This document shows positions 1-10,845 of a DNA stretch of 64,000 nt, one piece after another. Positions within the stretch are counted from its first letter, which is position 1, and each line of letters begins with the position of its first letter. The position numbers were made by a program, and so were the translations under genes. The stretch lies in the NCBI GenBank assembly GCA_022376515.1, contig WTXI01000001.1:930001-994000 (forward strand). The letters are read 5' to 3'. Origin of the DNA: Lactifluus volemus (taxonomy: Eukaryota; Basidiomycota; Agaricomycetes; Russulales; Russulaceae). The notes under the pieces were generated by a model that saw nothing but the letters and a program-made list of their open reading frames with translations, made no database searches and was not told the DNA's origin.

Positions 1-1641
1 ACGTCTACGCAACTCCTCCAATCCAGTGACAACTTGGCGGATACCAGCTGGACGATGTCGTCAGTAATAAGGTAGATAATCATATGCACACATGTGGCAC
101 ATAACATACTCATTCCTAGAGGGTGGGTTAAAGCGATGGAGCCGCCGCTAAAGAGGTGATACTTGATAAAGGCCTCTAAAAAAACGCCATGCACAACTTA
201 CTTGGGATTGATTCTGTCAATAGGGATATTTGATTGTTCGATACAGTAAGCAAATTGTGATGCAAATGCTTCATTGATCTGTCGCACGCCCTGTTCCTCG
301 ACGGTGTTTGTAAGAAATACAGAAAAGTCCTTACCTCGTAGATGTCAATATCGCGCAGGTTTAGTCCAGTTTGTTCGAGGACTTTTGGGATAGCATAAAC
401 AGGAGCGATTCCCATGTGACGGGTTCAACACCAACGATGGCGGTGCCTACAAACTTGGCAAGGATATCAAAGCCTCCCGCTTCGGCGTGAGCGCGTGTTG
501 TCAGAATACACAACGCCGCGCCATCGCCGACGCCACTGGCATTTCCGGCCGTAGTCGACGCGTTGCCCCACTCTGGGAAAGAAGGCTTGAGTCCGGCGAG
601 ACCCTCCGCGCTTACGTTCGGTCGGACGGTGTCATCTACGGATAAGACGGTCCCTCGGAGCTCGATCGGAAGAATCTCCTCGGCAAAGAGGCCATCCGAT
701 AATGCCTGCGCGATAACTTCTGTTTCATTTTCCGCGTGCGAGAACAAAAGAGATGAAAGAAGAGAGAAACCTTTGCTGCTCGCGTGTGAGAAATGAGCGC
801 ATATTCATCCTGCTTCTGCCGTGAGATATTGTACGCCTGAGCTACCATCTCGGAGGTCCACCCCATGGGCTGTCAACACGTACTTATTAAACGTATGATT
901 ATTATTGAAACCCGCGGACCATACCTGGATGCAATCGAGCGCTTGCGGATTCGCGCTCACGGCATCTACCACTACGGGAGTAGGGCGGGGACTGCGGGAA
1001 GGCCAAGGGGGTTAAGAACGGAGAGGACGGCGATACAGTTGTGTCAACTGACTTTTGCGACATGCTTTCCACGCCCACGGCTACGCCAAGGGAGATCTCC
1101 CCCGCATGGATGCTGTGTGCGATACTTCTGATAGCCATGAGCCCGGACGAGCAAAGTCGGTTGACTGTGGATATCGGGACGCTGTCTGGAATCCCGGCCG
1201 CCAACGCTGCAGCACGCGAGACATACAAAGGAGAGGGCGGATGGCAAGTTCCTTTGGAATTACAGTTTCCGTATGGACGCTTATCAGGGATACAACTGAA
1301 CCGTGACGTGTGGCATACCTACGCAAATGTCATCAATCGACGCCGGGTTCAACTTGGTTTTCCCTAGAGTAGCCTGAATCCGGAAAATGGTTAACTCACA
1401 ATACACGGTGCAGGGAAATGACCGTGACAACGCGCACTTTAAATAGTGCGTGCAAGAGTTCATCGACTGGTACATCCTTCAGTTGCCCTTTCCTCGCCCT
1501 GCCCATCGCAGTACGCTTCGCAAAGGTAATAACGATGTCATTGTCCTTCTTCTGTAGTAAATGTGCACGACCCCTGGCAGAGGCTACAGACGACGCCATC
1601 CTACGTACACCGTTCAGCGGAAGAGAAGTGAGCCCGAACAT
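1..1641 (-). CDS. POT1: Peroxisomal 3-ketoacyl-CoA thiolase (3' end beyond window)
   Basis: The gene encodes the acetyl-CoA C-acyltransferase that performs the last, thiolytic step of fatty-acid beta-oxidation. Visible in order on the minus strand are the N-terminal block with VITFAKRTAMGRARKGQ (about 1560), the nucleophile Cys in VNRLCSSGLMA (about 1160), the MGWTSEMVAQAY block (about 860), GNASTTAGNASGVGDGAA (about 540), and the GGSIALTHPLG/RQVVTGLEELRRR block near position 1, split by an intron. The last residues, including the catalytic Cys-Gly loop, lie off the window. At least six introns are inferred. The start is uncertain: ATG at 1641 is used, and ATG at 1599 is also possible. No clear PTS2 is seen, so an upstream exon may exist. 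The frame breaks near 421-423 (GVEP to HMGIAP), where one extra C in a C run would restore it. Confidence 0.9.
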
Positions 1642-1953
1642 AGTGTCCAACTTCAAGAAGCCAAACCAACACGGTTGACTTCTATGGGCCGTCGTGCCCG
1701 TGGGCGCCCGGACGGAGCCTGATGACAACCTCATCGGGATTAAAGGTCTCGTGGTAATTATGACATATTTATTGCATTGGGCTATGCGCCCATATGTACA
1801 TACGCTACATACTGACTGCTAGCCAGTGTAGAATAATGGTGGATGTGTGAGGGTATCCTGGATAGCAACGACGCTGCAAAAGATACGGTTAACAATTGAT
1901 AATAAATGTGTAAACTTGCGTGCAAGGAATAAATAACAGAAAATGCCTAATCG

Positions 1954-4900
1954 TCACACCCAGAACATTAGCTTGCGGATAAGGGCAGCATCTCTGTTCG
2001 GTCGGTCTGCGAAGTCACGAGATATGGTACGCGGGAAGTACCCCCGATCATTGAATTCGTCGCCCTCCGATGGGGGTGCGATTCGTGATAGTTGCATCTT
2101 CGGGAACACAGGTTATCATCCTGAACATAGGACACAAACACAAGCTCACCTCGCTATCCATAACCGCAACGTTCAAGATTCCACGTAACTCGGAACGCTC
2201 CTCGAATGAATAACCATCTTCTGCGTTGCGACACCGTAGCTGGTGTTGTTTTACAAGGTGTATAAACTTGCCCATCATATTAAACTTGGCCCAGTGGATT
2301 TTTGAAGGGTCTTCAGGATGAAAATCACCATTTCCAACGTGTGCTCGAATGAGGTCGGATAGGTGTACCTCCCTATTGAGCTTGTGAGTTGAAGGAATCA
2401 AGCTAGATAATCTCACTCACAAGGCAGGGATACAAGGTCCCTTCGAATTGCGGAGCGCCATCCGGTAAGACCGATGTGAGCCAGTTGAGTTGAATAGCAA
2501 TTCCCAGGACTGAAGGTGTTTGTGCAATTTCGGATTGTTTTCCTGGAATCTTGCAATGGTCGGATCCCCTGGATAGGTAGCATTGTTGATTCCGGCTACG
2601 AATGCTCGCAGTGCCGAGTAATTGTTGAGAGCTCTCAGCTTTTCAGCAACCTCAACAAGTTTCTCGATTTGCTTGGCTCTGTTTTTCGCCTTGTCATGAC
2701 ACAAAATTAATGAAACGACCCTGATACCATATTCAATCAAGGCCGGACAATGGGGTGATAATCATGCACGTACCAATCTGCTAAATGCTCGGACACTTCG
2801 TTGAAACGCGCAATCGAGTCGGTCTGTGAGTCCTTCTTCCCAGAAACGAACACATGTTGCAACCAGTCGCGTGGCTTGAAAACAGCCAAAACGTGATTGG
2901 GCGCGGTTACTGAAGATTGAAAACGATGCCTACCTTGATCAACAGGAACAAGCTTTTTCCAACCCTTGTAATTTCCTCAGCTACGTGAAGAGGCTCGCAC
3001 ACATTCAACTTTGCTGATGTACTCAGAAGGTTTTTGAGTATTTCCTTCACACCATCAGGATGGTCCGTCGTCATCATTCCGTTGCTTCGAGAACTGAGAG
3101 GAAGGCTGGACTTGCGCTCTCTCCGAGAGCTCGGTACGGGCGACTGAGTCGAGCTCGTCTCTTCCGTAAGAGAGAAACTCTGGGTCTGACTTGAGGCGGT
3201 CCCTAAAGGCGGGACGACGTCGTCGTCATCCTCTGAGAGGCTATACAATTCATCATTCTCTGCCGTAGGCTCGTCTACTTTCATCGCCCATGCGAAATCC
3301 TTGTCTTGTAAAGGGCGTCCCTCAAGGAAGGGCAGCAAGTCGGAGCCATAGTGAAGGAGGTGAGTTTTGGTGACAATAGACTTGACCAATGCGTTGAGGG
3401 CATCTGCAGCAGCCCCGACCACAAAGTCATGGGGATAATCACGGATCCACACTTCCAATAGATGACATATCCTGAGTAAAGATAAGCAGATGCTCGCTAA
3501 CACAGTCACTCGTCACACCTCATCTGAGCAAAGCAGGCAAACATGGGGTCATCTGAGCCTTGATCTAGTTGGCGCATGCGCTTTTGCATAGCTAAGACAA
3601 CGCTCCGAGGGCTTGCGAATCGTCGATAAGTAAGTAAGAAATTTGAGATAAATGACCAATCTGTAGCCTGGCCGTCGGCATCTCGTTACTGATCAGACGT
3701 TGACACGTACCATCGCCACTAACAGCCAAGAAAAGAAGTTTGTCCAGAAGATCATCCAATGAGAGCCAAGGCCCATATCGACTGCTCGATAAAAGCATTT
3801 GTAAGAGTTAAGAATAGGAGGAATTGAAATGATCACCTGTCTCTCTCGGGTATTCCAGAGCGGTCCTCTGGTATGTCGTCTGTATGCTCACCACTATCGT
3901 TCAGACCAGGGAGTTCCACTCCTAAACATCCGCCTGTGACGACAACGCGTTGCCACTGGATCGGGCCTCCGGGTCTACGGTACCTTGATGCTCCGGTCCG
4001 TGAGTTCCTGTTGTTTCTATGCTAGTTGCAAGCGGATCGTCGGTTGGCAGAAACTGTGTCGAGGATGGAGGTTGGTAGGTGTGACAGGGCATGCATCGTG
4101 AGACCGTAGGGCTTGAGAGAGGTCGGATGGCAAATGCATGGCAGCGGTTGGCGTTGCTGTATCTGAGCGTGATATCTCCCATGGGGGCGTTGAGGTAAGA
4201 ACCTCTGGTGAGGCAGGGTTTTGGTAATTGCCAGCGTCAAAATCGTTGGTACCTAAAAATGTGATGGATAAATTAGAACCGCTGAGATCAATTCACAAAA
4301 CGAGTTAGCGAACGTCGATTGTGGCTGATGGCTCTCAAGAGCCAATCGAAAGCCAGGCGCAGCCGGTTCTTTCCATCCTCATTAGAGATTGTGACTTGAA
4401 CAAGGCCAATGTCCAGCCTTGTCAACCGTTCGTGAACCATTTTAAGGTCCAAGAGGTTTTCAAGGTCGCACTTGCATGCAAGAGCGACTATTGGAAGCCT
4501 CGCTTCTCGGAATGCCGCTATGTGATCGTTAGTGCCAATTTACAATGCTAAAACGAAATACAGACGTAGTATGTCCCCCATTTCTGCAAAGGAATTCTCC
4601 CTCGACACGTCACAACATACAATCACGCCGTCCACAGGCGGAGCTTTCTCCGGCCAAATGACCAAGTTGGCCTCTAGACGCGCTTTAAGGATAGTAGCGT
4701 CAATCTCTAGGACGTCAAGAACTGCATCGGCTCCTTTATCATCCGTTACTTTCCCCTTCCGAGAAGTATCTGACGTTGAACGAACGGTTAGGCGCATGCT
4801 TCATTTAGACAACTTTGCATACCCACATTGATGTAGGGCATCGTCCTCTGCGCTGTTCGTGATCGTTACAGGCTCCGCAAGTTTATACGCCTTTAGGCCT

Positions 4901-5853
4901 TTTGAGATAGCGGCGGACTTTCCGCAGCCATTTTCTCCAATCACAACAACGGTGACCTTCAGGTGAATATGATGGGTTAAAAAAGTCAAAGGACAAAGGA
5001 ATGAGACTGACCGGTTGTAGCCCGCTTCCGAAATCCGTACACGGAGTGCTGCTACCGCTAGCAGATCCGGCGGTGGTGATGTCCTCACTCAATTGACTCG
5101 AAGGACCTGCCTTGGGAGCTCGATATGAAAAGGTTGGAGCCATAGCAGAAGGAAGCCGCGGGGTGGCGTCGTTGACACCGGCGGTGCTTTCCGGGGAAGC
5201 AGGGATCGTGTCGTGTAATTTTGATGAGGGTAGAAGTTCAGGAGGGAGAGGAGGACGCAACTTGATCTTGATTTTTGAACCCGTCCTTCTCGGCCCAGTT
5301 GACAATTGGGGCGCGTCTCGTACAACCTCAACGTCAGATTCTTCTGGTATTGACTGATTATTTTCGTCGCCTATTGTACTGATACTAGCGCCACGACTGC
5401 GACCAGAGAGGGGAAAGCTAGGATCACGAGGAAAACAAGAGACTTGGGGAGAGTCGACTCCTTGAGGCTGCCAAGGTGATGGCAGGGCGCGGGGGGGTTC
5501 TTCTGCGGCTGTCACGGTAGGAAATGCCTTGTGCTGACGACTTGTTGAGCTCACAGGAGGGGGACGGGATTGACGAGAGAAGGAATCGACGGAGAAGGAC
5601 TTGCGCAAGCTTGGAGAGGTTGGAGATAGGTGAGTGGGGGAAGACATGGACGTATCGTTGCTTGATCCTGCAGGCTGACGATGAGAAGGACGTGAGGGGA
5701 AGTGAATGCATGAGGAGATAAATGGGCGTCCTCGTCGAGAGGAGGTAGATGATGATCGAGCGAGGAACGGAGGATCGAAGAGTCCGGGATCTCAATAGGA
5801 GGGAGAGTTGGGATATGGGGGAGAGCAGTAGAGGTGTTAATAGATGCAGACAT
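1954..5853 (-). CDS. RasGEF (CDC25-type) with N-terminal GTPase-like domain
   Basis: The gene encodes a Ras-family guanine-nucleotide exchange factor with at least eight exons. From the N terminus there is a Ser/Pro-rich disordered stretch (5850-5010), then a small-GTPase-like fold with P-loop GENGCGKS (about 4935), VDGVIVCCDVS (about 4635) and CKCD in the NKxD position (about 4480). Next come a linker, a RasGEF_N module (SLDDLLDKLLFLAVSGD near 3750 to HYGSDLLPFLEGR near 3330), and the CDC25 catalytic domain (about 2880-1954) with LNNYSALRAFVAGINN, LHKHLQSWELLFNS and SFEERSELR. The end is TGA at 1954-1956. The catalytic half matches the family very closely. Start choice: ATG at 5853 requires one restored base near 5690, otherwise ATG at 5647. 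The DxxG switch II motif is not apparent, so the GTPase-like domain may be degenerate. It shares a 135 bp divergent promoter with MEMO1. Confidence 0.88.
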
Positions 5854-5988
5854 GATCAACTTGCTCGTAGCAAGCCAGTCCGATAAGTTTTAAACGCGAA
5901 AACGGCTTTGCTGCTAACTGATCCCTTTCTGACCGGGGGCTGCATCCAATAATACTTATTACGTCAGCCAACTGGTTGTCCTAAAGCC

Positions 5989-7275
5989 ATGTCTATCAGG
6001 TAGGTAGCCTATCCTCTTCACTTGTATATCACCCCTAGACATCCCACAATAGACGACCCACTCACGCCGACTCGTGGTACACGGCAAATTGTCCGTACTG
6101 TTTTGATCCCCGTCTATCACTGCTTAATCACATTGTAGCCAAAGAGCTGGACAGGGAGCTATCCAATTGGCTCGAAGCCGTTGTACCATCGTCCTCGTAT
6201 ACACCGCCGATTGTCAATTGCAAGGCGATCATCGCACCGTCAGTCGAGTTTCATCTACGTGCTATGACTATCTTTGTTCTAGCAGAACGTTAGACATGCT
6301 GGATATTCCTACTCTGGCCCTGCCGCTGCTTGGGCATACAAAAGTATCAACACTACCGGCATGTCAGTACGATTTGTCCAATCTAGCTCATCTATCTGAT
6401 CTATTCTCACATTCTAGAAAGCGTGTTTTTATCTTGGGCCCTTCGCATCACGCCTATCTCGATGGATGTGCACTGTCCAAGTGCACCGAATATGCCACCC
6501 CGATCGGAGCCCTGCCTCTCGACCGCTCTAGTATATCCCTTTCCTTCGGTATCTCTTCCTATCTTATGAACTTTTTCTAGCCATCGACCAGCTGGATAAG
6601 ACTGGACAGTTCTCACAGATGCAACTAAGTACTGACGAGGATGAACACAGTATCGAGATGCACCTTCCCTACGTCCGCAAAATATTTGAAGGGTATGTCA
6701 TTCGTGATGCCTAGGTGCCCATGACACGACCCCTCAATCAGGCAAGAAATTTCCGTCGTTCCGATCCTAGTCGGGGCTATCGATGAGAAGAAAGAGGAGG
6801 CATTCGGTCGCATCCTCGCGCCGTACCTCGCCAGCACAGACACATTCTTCGTCATTTCTAGCGATTTTTGTCACTGGGGTACCCGCTTTTCGTACACGTT
6901 ATACTTCCCGCAGTACCCTCCTGGCTCAACCCCCCCTATCAAGCTCTCCCGTTCCACCACGTCACCCCGCGAACTTTCTACTTTCCCAATCCACGAGTCT
7001 ATCTCTGCACTAGACCACGAGGCGATGGAACTCATCACACTTCCGTCATCTTCCGCGCGTCAGGCACATGCCTCGTTGCCGAGTATCTCGCCCGGACGAA
7101 GAACACTATATGCGGACGGCACCCTATTGGTGTCCTGCTCGGTGCATTGACGGTATTGCAAGAGGAGCATGCCAAATTGCCACACCTTCAATGGGTGAGG
7201 TACGAACAGAGTAGCCAATGCTTCACGATCAAGGATTCGAGCGTGAGCTACGCAAGTGCGTATATTGCGTTCTAG
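5989..7275 (+). CDS. MEMO1: MEMO1 family protein
   Basis: This is an orthologue of MEMO1 (yeast Mho1), a dioxygenase-like fold protein that binds copper or iron and has been linked to redox control. The first coding exon is MSIR, followed by an intron. Further exons read [35 protein letters not shown] (6285-6350), [36 protein letters not shown] and [15 protein letters not shown], ending [12 protein letters not shown]. The three metal-site residues of the human protein are present: His in APHAG, His in GPSHH and Cys in TICGRHP. Five introns of about 45-55 nt are consistent with the joined frames. The frame breaks near 7074-7078 between RQAHAS and AEYLART, where one extra T restores it. Because everything downstream is conserved, the gene is probably intact in the organism. 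Confidence 0.9.
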
Positions 7276-7352
7276 TTTATTACTACCGGACTGTCAAAGG
7301 TAGCATAATGGGTTTCGTGACATGCGATATTGAGGTATGGTCGATTGTAGGA

Positions 7353-8580
7353 TTACATTCTAGATGTCAACTCTACGACCTGTGAACTCACGGGCTCGTC
7401 TTTCTCGTTTTCTGTCCCTGGCACGCCATGTTCCTGATCACCTGCAAGAAAGCCCAATGTGGCAGTGGAGTGCCGAACGTCCACATTAGAACTAAATTAA
7501 AAGACGCAAAATACGGCGATTGACTGACCTCTCCATCCGCCATACGGACATCCTCAAAGCCCCAGTCCCGCAGCAGTCCGTCCTTCAAATGGTCGCCACC
7601 GCCTAAAATTCTCGGCGTCCAATCGCCACCAGCGCCACCTACTACGGCACTCTCCCTAGAGGGTGCCCGTGCCACCACCGCTTTACGGTCCAACACCGTA
7701 AGCGAGCAGCAAGCGGCGCGAAACGAGAGGTTCCTGTCACCCACCCACGCCTGCGTGAGCCCGATGACCGTCGCGGCGTGACCGACGAACAAGATCCGCT
7801 TGTGGGCCGCGGCGCCGGTGAAGCGACGATGTATCTCCGGCACAAAGACCGAGACGAAACCGGTGAGTCGGTCGAGCAGGGCGTTCAGGTCCTCGCCCTT
7901 ACGTGTGGGGTACCACACCGAGGACCACGAATCGTCGATTTCGGAAAAGTAGGCTTTGAGCGCGCTGGCGGAAGATGGGCGCGGGTGCAGACCGGTCCCG
8001 GGTTCGACGGGGTAATACCACTCGGCAATCCCTAAGTTTCGCAAAAAAAAAAAACTGAATGGAAGGTAGACGTCCCTTGTCTCTCTTACTTACCGTGTTC
8101 GACATAGATCGGTAGTCCCAGCGCTACCGCCGTCGGTTTCGCCGTTTGTAAACAGCGATCTGGAGAAGATGTGTTTCAAATGGGGATTGGGTCAAATAAA
8201 CACTTTCTCACAGTAAGGAGAAGAAAATATGGCCGTGGGGCGCTGATCTTCGGGCAATGACTGGAAATAATCGGCAACCTCCTTTGCCTGGACCTGTAAA
8301 ACGTGTCAATCGATGAACTTAAGTGGACGTCGAGTGTTTGTTTCGAGCCATACCTCTCCAAACGCGGCAGCGGGGGTCGCGGGGGAGACCGGTTTCGCTC
8401 TTCCTGTAGAGAAAAAAAAAACTGAATGTAGTACGAAACTCTGCATTATGCGATACACTAACCAGCGCGTGGTGACCCAGTTCAATCTGAAACCTGCGTT
8501 ACGGTCAGCCATGTGATGATCCACAACACATCTTCGTGTGCCGTACCGTGTCTGAGAATGTAGACAGTTTCCAGTGTCAT
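7353..8580 (-). CDS. Histidine phosphatase resembling TFIIIC subunit tau55 (Tfc7)
   Basis: This is a phosphoglycerate-mutase-type histidine phosphatase. The N terminus METVYILRHG-like segment carries the catalytic RHG at 8550, joined across an intron to GFRLNWVTTRW, then TGLPRDP, FGEVQAKEVADYFQSLP, AIFSSPY, RCLQTAKPTAVALGLPIYVEHG and IAEWYYP. The second catalytic His lies in LFVGHAATVIG (about 7770). The order and spacing resemble yeast Tfc7, a subunit of RNA polymerase III factor TFIIIC, more than metabolic mutases. The protein is only about 300 residues, lacks the long Tfc7 tail, and could instead be a stand-alone phosphatase of unknown substrate. The frame breaks around 8365-8377, where two single-base losses (in C and G runs) would explain the jump from PRDP to AAFGE. 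The end is ambiguous between 7353 and 7388 depending on the last acceptor. Confidence 0.8.
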
Positions 8581-8691
8581 GTAAAAGTATTGAAGCGGTG
8601 TTTGTAGGGGTTCAAAGTCTCTCCGCAAATTTTAAACATGTGTGCGTCCTGGCTTTTTATTTCAAGAACGACATGAGGTTTGAATTAAAAG

Positions 8692-8697
8692 CACGTG
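8692..8697. promoter_or_regulatory. CACGTG E-box
   Basis: This palindromic bHLH-type site lies 112 bp upstream of the Tfc7-like start codon, in the gap between two minus-strand genes. Its function is inferred from position only. Confidence 0.3.
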
Positions 8698-8908
8698 TCC
8701 AATGACCGACCATATCAACTGGCTTATTAGTATTGACCCAACAGCCCAAGGGCCCCATTGACAGCATCATGATGAGAAAGGAAAAAAAAAAAGTAGATTA
8801 TGCACAGTTCAAGCACGAAACGAGCAGGATGATACGGCGTGTAACAGTACAATCCCAATAAGCTTTTGACCCCCAACAACGTACACAAGATGACTACATG
8901 TAGCCAGC

Positions 8909-10198
8909 TTAGGACAGGGAGGGAAACGCAGTCTCATCGTCAACGTTTACGGCGGTCGCAGACGGGCCATTGGTACGAGACCCCCTCGCACCACCACGAC
9001 CGCGACCACGACCGCGATCACCACCACGATCGCCACCGCGACCACGCCCTCCACGGCTGGGCCGATCGAACCGCGCGTCGATCTCGATGTAAACCTTCTC
9101 TTTCTTTTCAGCGCCAGCGCGCGCCTTGGTCGCGTGCTTGGTCTAGAGACTCCGGGTGTTAATTGGCGACGGTCGATCCAGAACTCCACATACCTTGCCG
9201 ACAAAGTACGCATCTTCTTCCTCTCCTTTCTTGTGCTCAAAAACATCGCCCCAGGTGGCCTCCGCACCTTCGTTAGCCTCACGAACGCCTTCCAGCTTGG
9301 GTACAACTGATGTTGTATTCTCCTTCATCTGGGCGATGTATTGATCGTAGGAAATGGTATTATCTTCATCTTCAGGCTCTCGTTCCCTCAACTTGCGATC
9401 ATCGCCATCCTTCTCGCCTTGAGCAGCTGGAGTGCTGTCATCCCCGGCAGGTGCAGCCCCCCAATCATCTGTCGATGCGGGTACAGCCCAGGGATCTGAT
9501 GCTGTCGGGGGAGCAGCCCAACTATCTGCTGGTGCAGCAGTCCAGTCATCAGTTGCAGCGCCCTCAGCTTGTGCATCAGTAGTTCCGGCCTCCTCAGCTT
9601 TAAGTTCGGTGCCGCCCTCGCCGCCGCCCCAAGCCTGATGAATTTTCTTGTCAGAGTCACTAGAGTAACGGTTGAACTTGAAGAAAGCGATAAGATTGGT
9701 AATAGAAACGCATACGTCTTCCCTGTCGCACTATGTTTGTCGAAAGGACGACCACGTCCTCTACCACCACGATCTCCACGACCCCTTCCTCTACCACGAC
9801 CACGACCCTCGCCTTCTACTGATAGTAGATGATAGCATGAGATAGACATTTGACGAGGCAGAGATGATGAATACTCACCTCTCTTCTTGGCGCTTTCATC
9901 GCCAACGGGAGCATCTTCTGGGTTGTCCTGGTTCGACTCCCTCTGTGTCTTACCTCCGCGAGAGTAGTATCTGCCACCACGGGAAGCAGGGCCTTTAGAC
10001 TTGGCAGCACCGCGGGTGGGCTGAGGGGCAGACGCCTCTTTCTGTTTGGAGGCGGGGGCGGGAGAGCTGGGACGGGACGTTTCCTCTAGAAGAATTGGTT
10101 TGTGATGTTACACCGATAGCAAATAGATGACGGTGAACGTGAGGTAGAGACTAACCTCCCAGAATGGCAAAAGAGTTATGAGAGGCCACCACCGACAT
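8909..10198 (-). CDS. Stm1/SERBP1-like RGG ribosome-binding protein
   Basis: The protein belongs to the HABP4/PAI-RBP1 and Stm1 family, which binds ribosomes and RNA and preserves inactive 80S ribosomes. The start MSVVASHNSFAILGE is followed by an intron, then a Ser/Pro/Lys-rich segment, then an Arg/Gly box (about 9800-9740). The family core follows: FDKHSATGKTDSDKKIHQ (the first and second halves joined by an intron at about 9720-9660) and AWGGGEGGTELK. Next come an Ala/Asp/Trp-rich linker with repeated DDW/DSW units and the conserved SYDQYIAQMKE block. A second RGG-rich tail (9080-8980) ends in DDETAFPSLS and TAA at 8909. Four introns are inferred. Simple triplet repetition in the + strand at 8990-9060 is this Arg/Gly tail, not a separate repeat. 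Confidence 0.88.
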
Positions 10199-10845
10199 GG
10201 GGGCACCCTTTTAGTTATTGTAAGTCAGACAAGGGCGAATTATATGCGTGCGCGCAGGCGCAGGTTGGGATAAAGCGAGGGATGTTCAGTCCCTTGTGTC
10301 CGTGCGCCCGCCTGGAACTTGCTTGGCCACGCAGTCCTTTCGGAGGGGTAAACGGGGTCCTGTACTGCCTTCAGCCACCTCTGTATAGTCATTTCTCACG
10401 TTTCGGCATTCTCCTGTTCTCTAAAGAAAAGGCGCATCCACTCATTTCTTTCCTTTCAACGCACAGGTATGTTTGCATCGCAACACGGCACGCAATTAGT
10501 ACTTACATTTATTTTTTTCAGCCTTTAAAAAGCATCTCGATGATGACTCGCCCGCCTAATGCAGGACTGGAGTGGGTCGAGGATCTCGAGATCGTCTATT
10601 GGGTTGGAGAGTATGAAGACCGTGAGGTTGTGAACGATGGGATTTGGGTGCGACGTACTCGTTCATGGAAATTGAATATTTCCAGCAGTTGGTTGTTCGT
10701 GACCGCTGTATGGGATGTGTCGCAATTCTGTTGTACATTTCCATTTCGATCTGTTGACATATGATATTATTGTTTGTCACGAGCAAGGTTTCTTCTGTAA
10801 TAACCTCGTGTCGTTCACTCTGAACCAACTAGTTGTTGTTTCTCA
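10199..10845. other. Intergenic divergent promoter region
   Basis: This 647 bp gap lies between the divergent Stm1-like and CFP1-like genes. It holds an open frame on the plus strand (10282-10764) that shows no recognisable domain, no splice-supported extension and an amino-acid pattern unlike the neighbouring real genes. I see no RNA gene. It most likely contains both promoters and 5' UTRs. Confidence 0.4.

Noticed and set aside
7060..7090. Programmed ribosomal frameshift in MEMO1
   Set aside because: There is no slippery heptamer or pseudoknot, and the same type of break occurs in many unrelated genes of the window.
8990..9060. Tandem triplet repeat rich in CGACCA units
   Set aside because: It is the Arg/Gly-rich coding tail of the Stm1-like protein.
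10282..10764. A 160-codon open frame on the plus strand between the Stm1-like and CFP1-like genes
   Set aside because: There is no recognisable domain, no signal peptide or codon pattern like nearby genes, and no splice extension. It lies in a likely divergent promoter.
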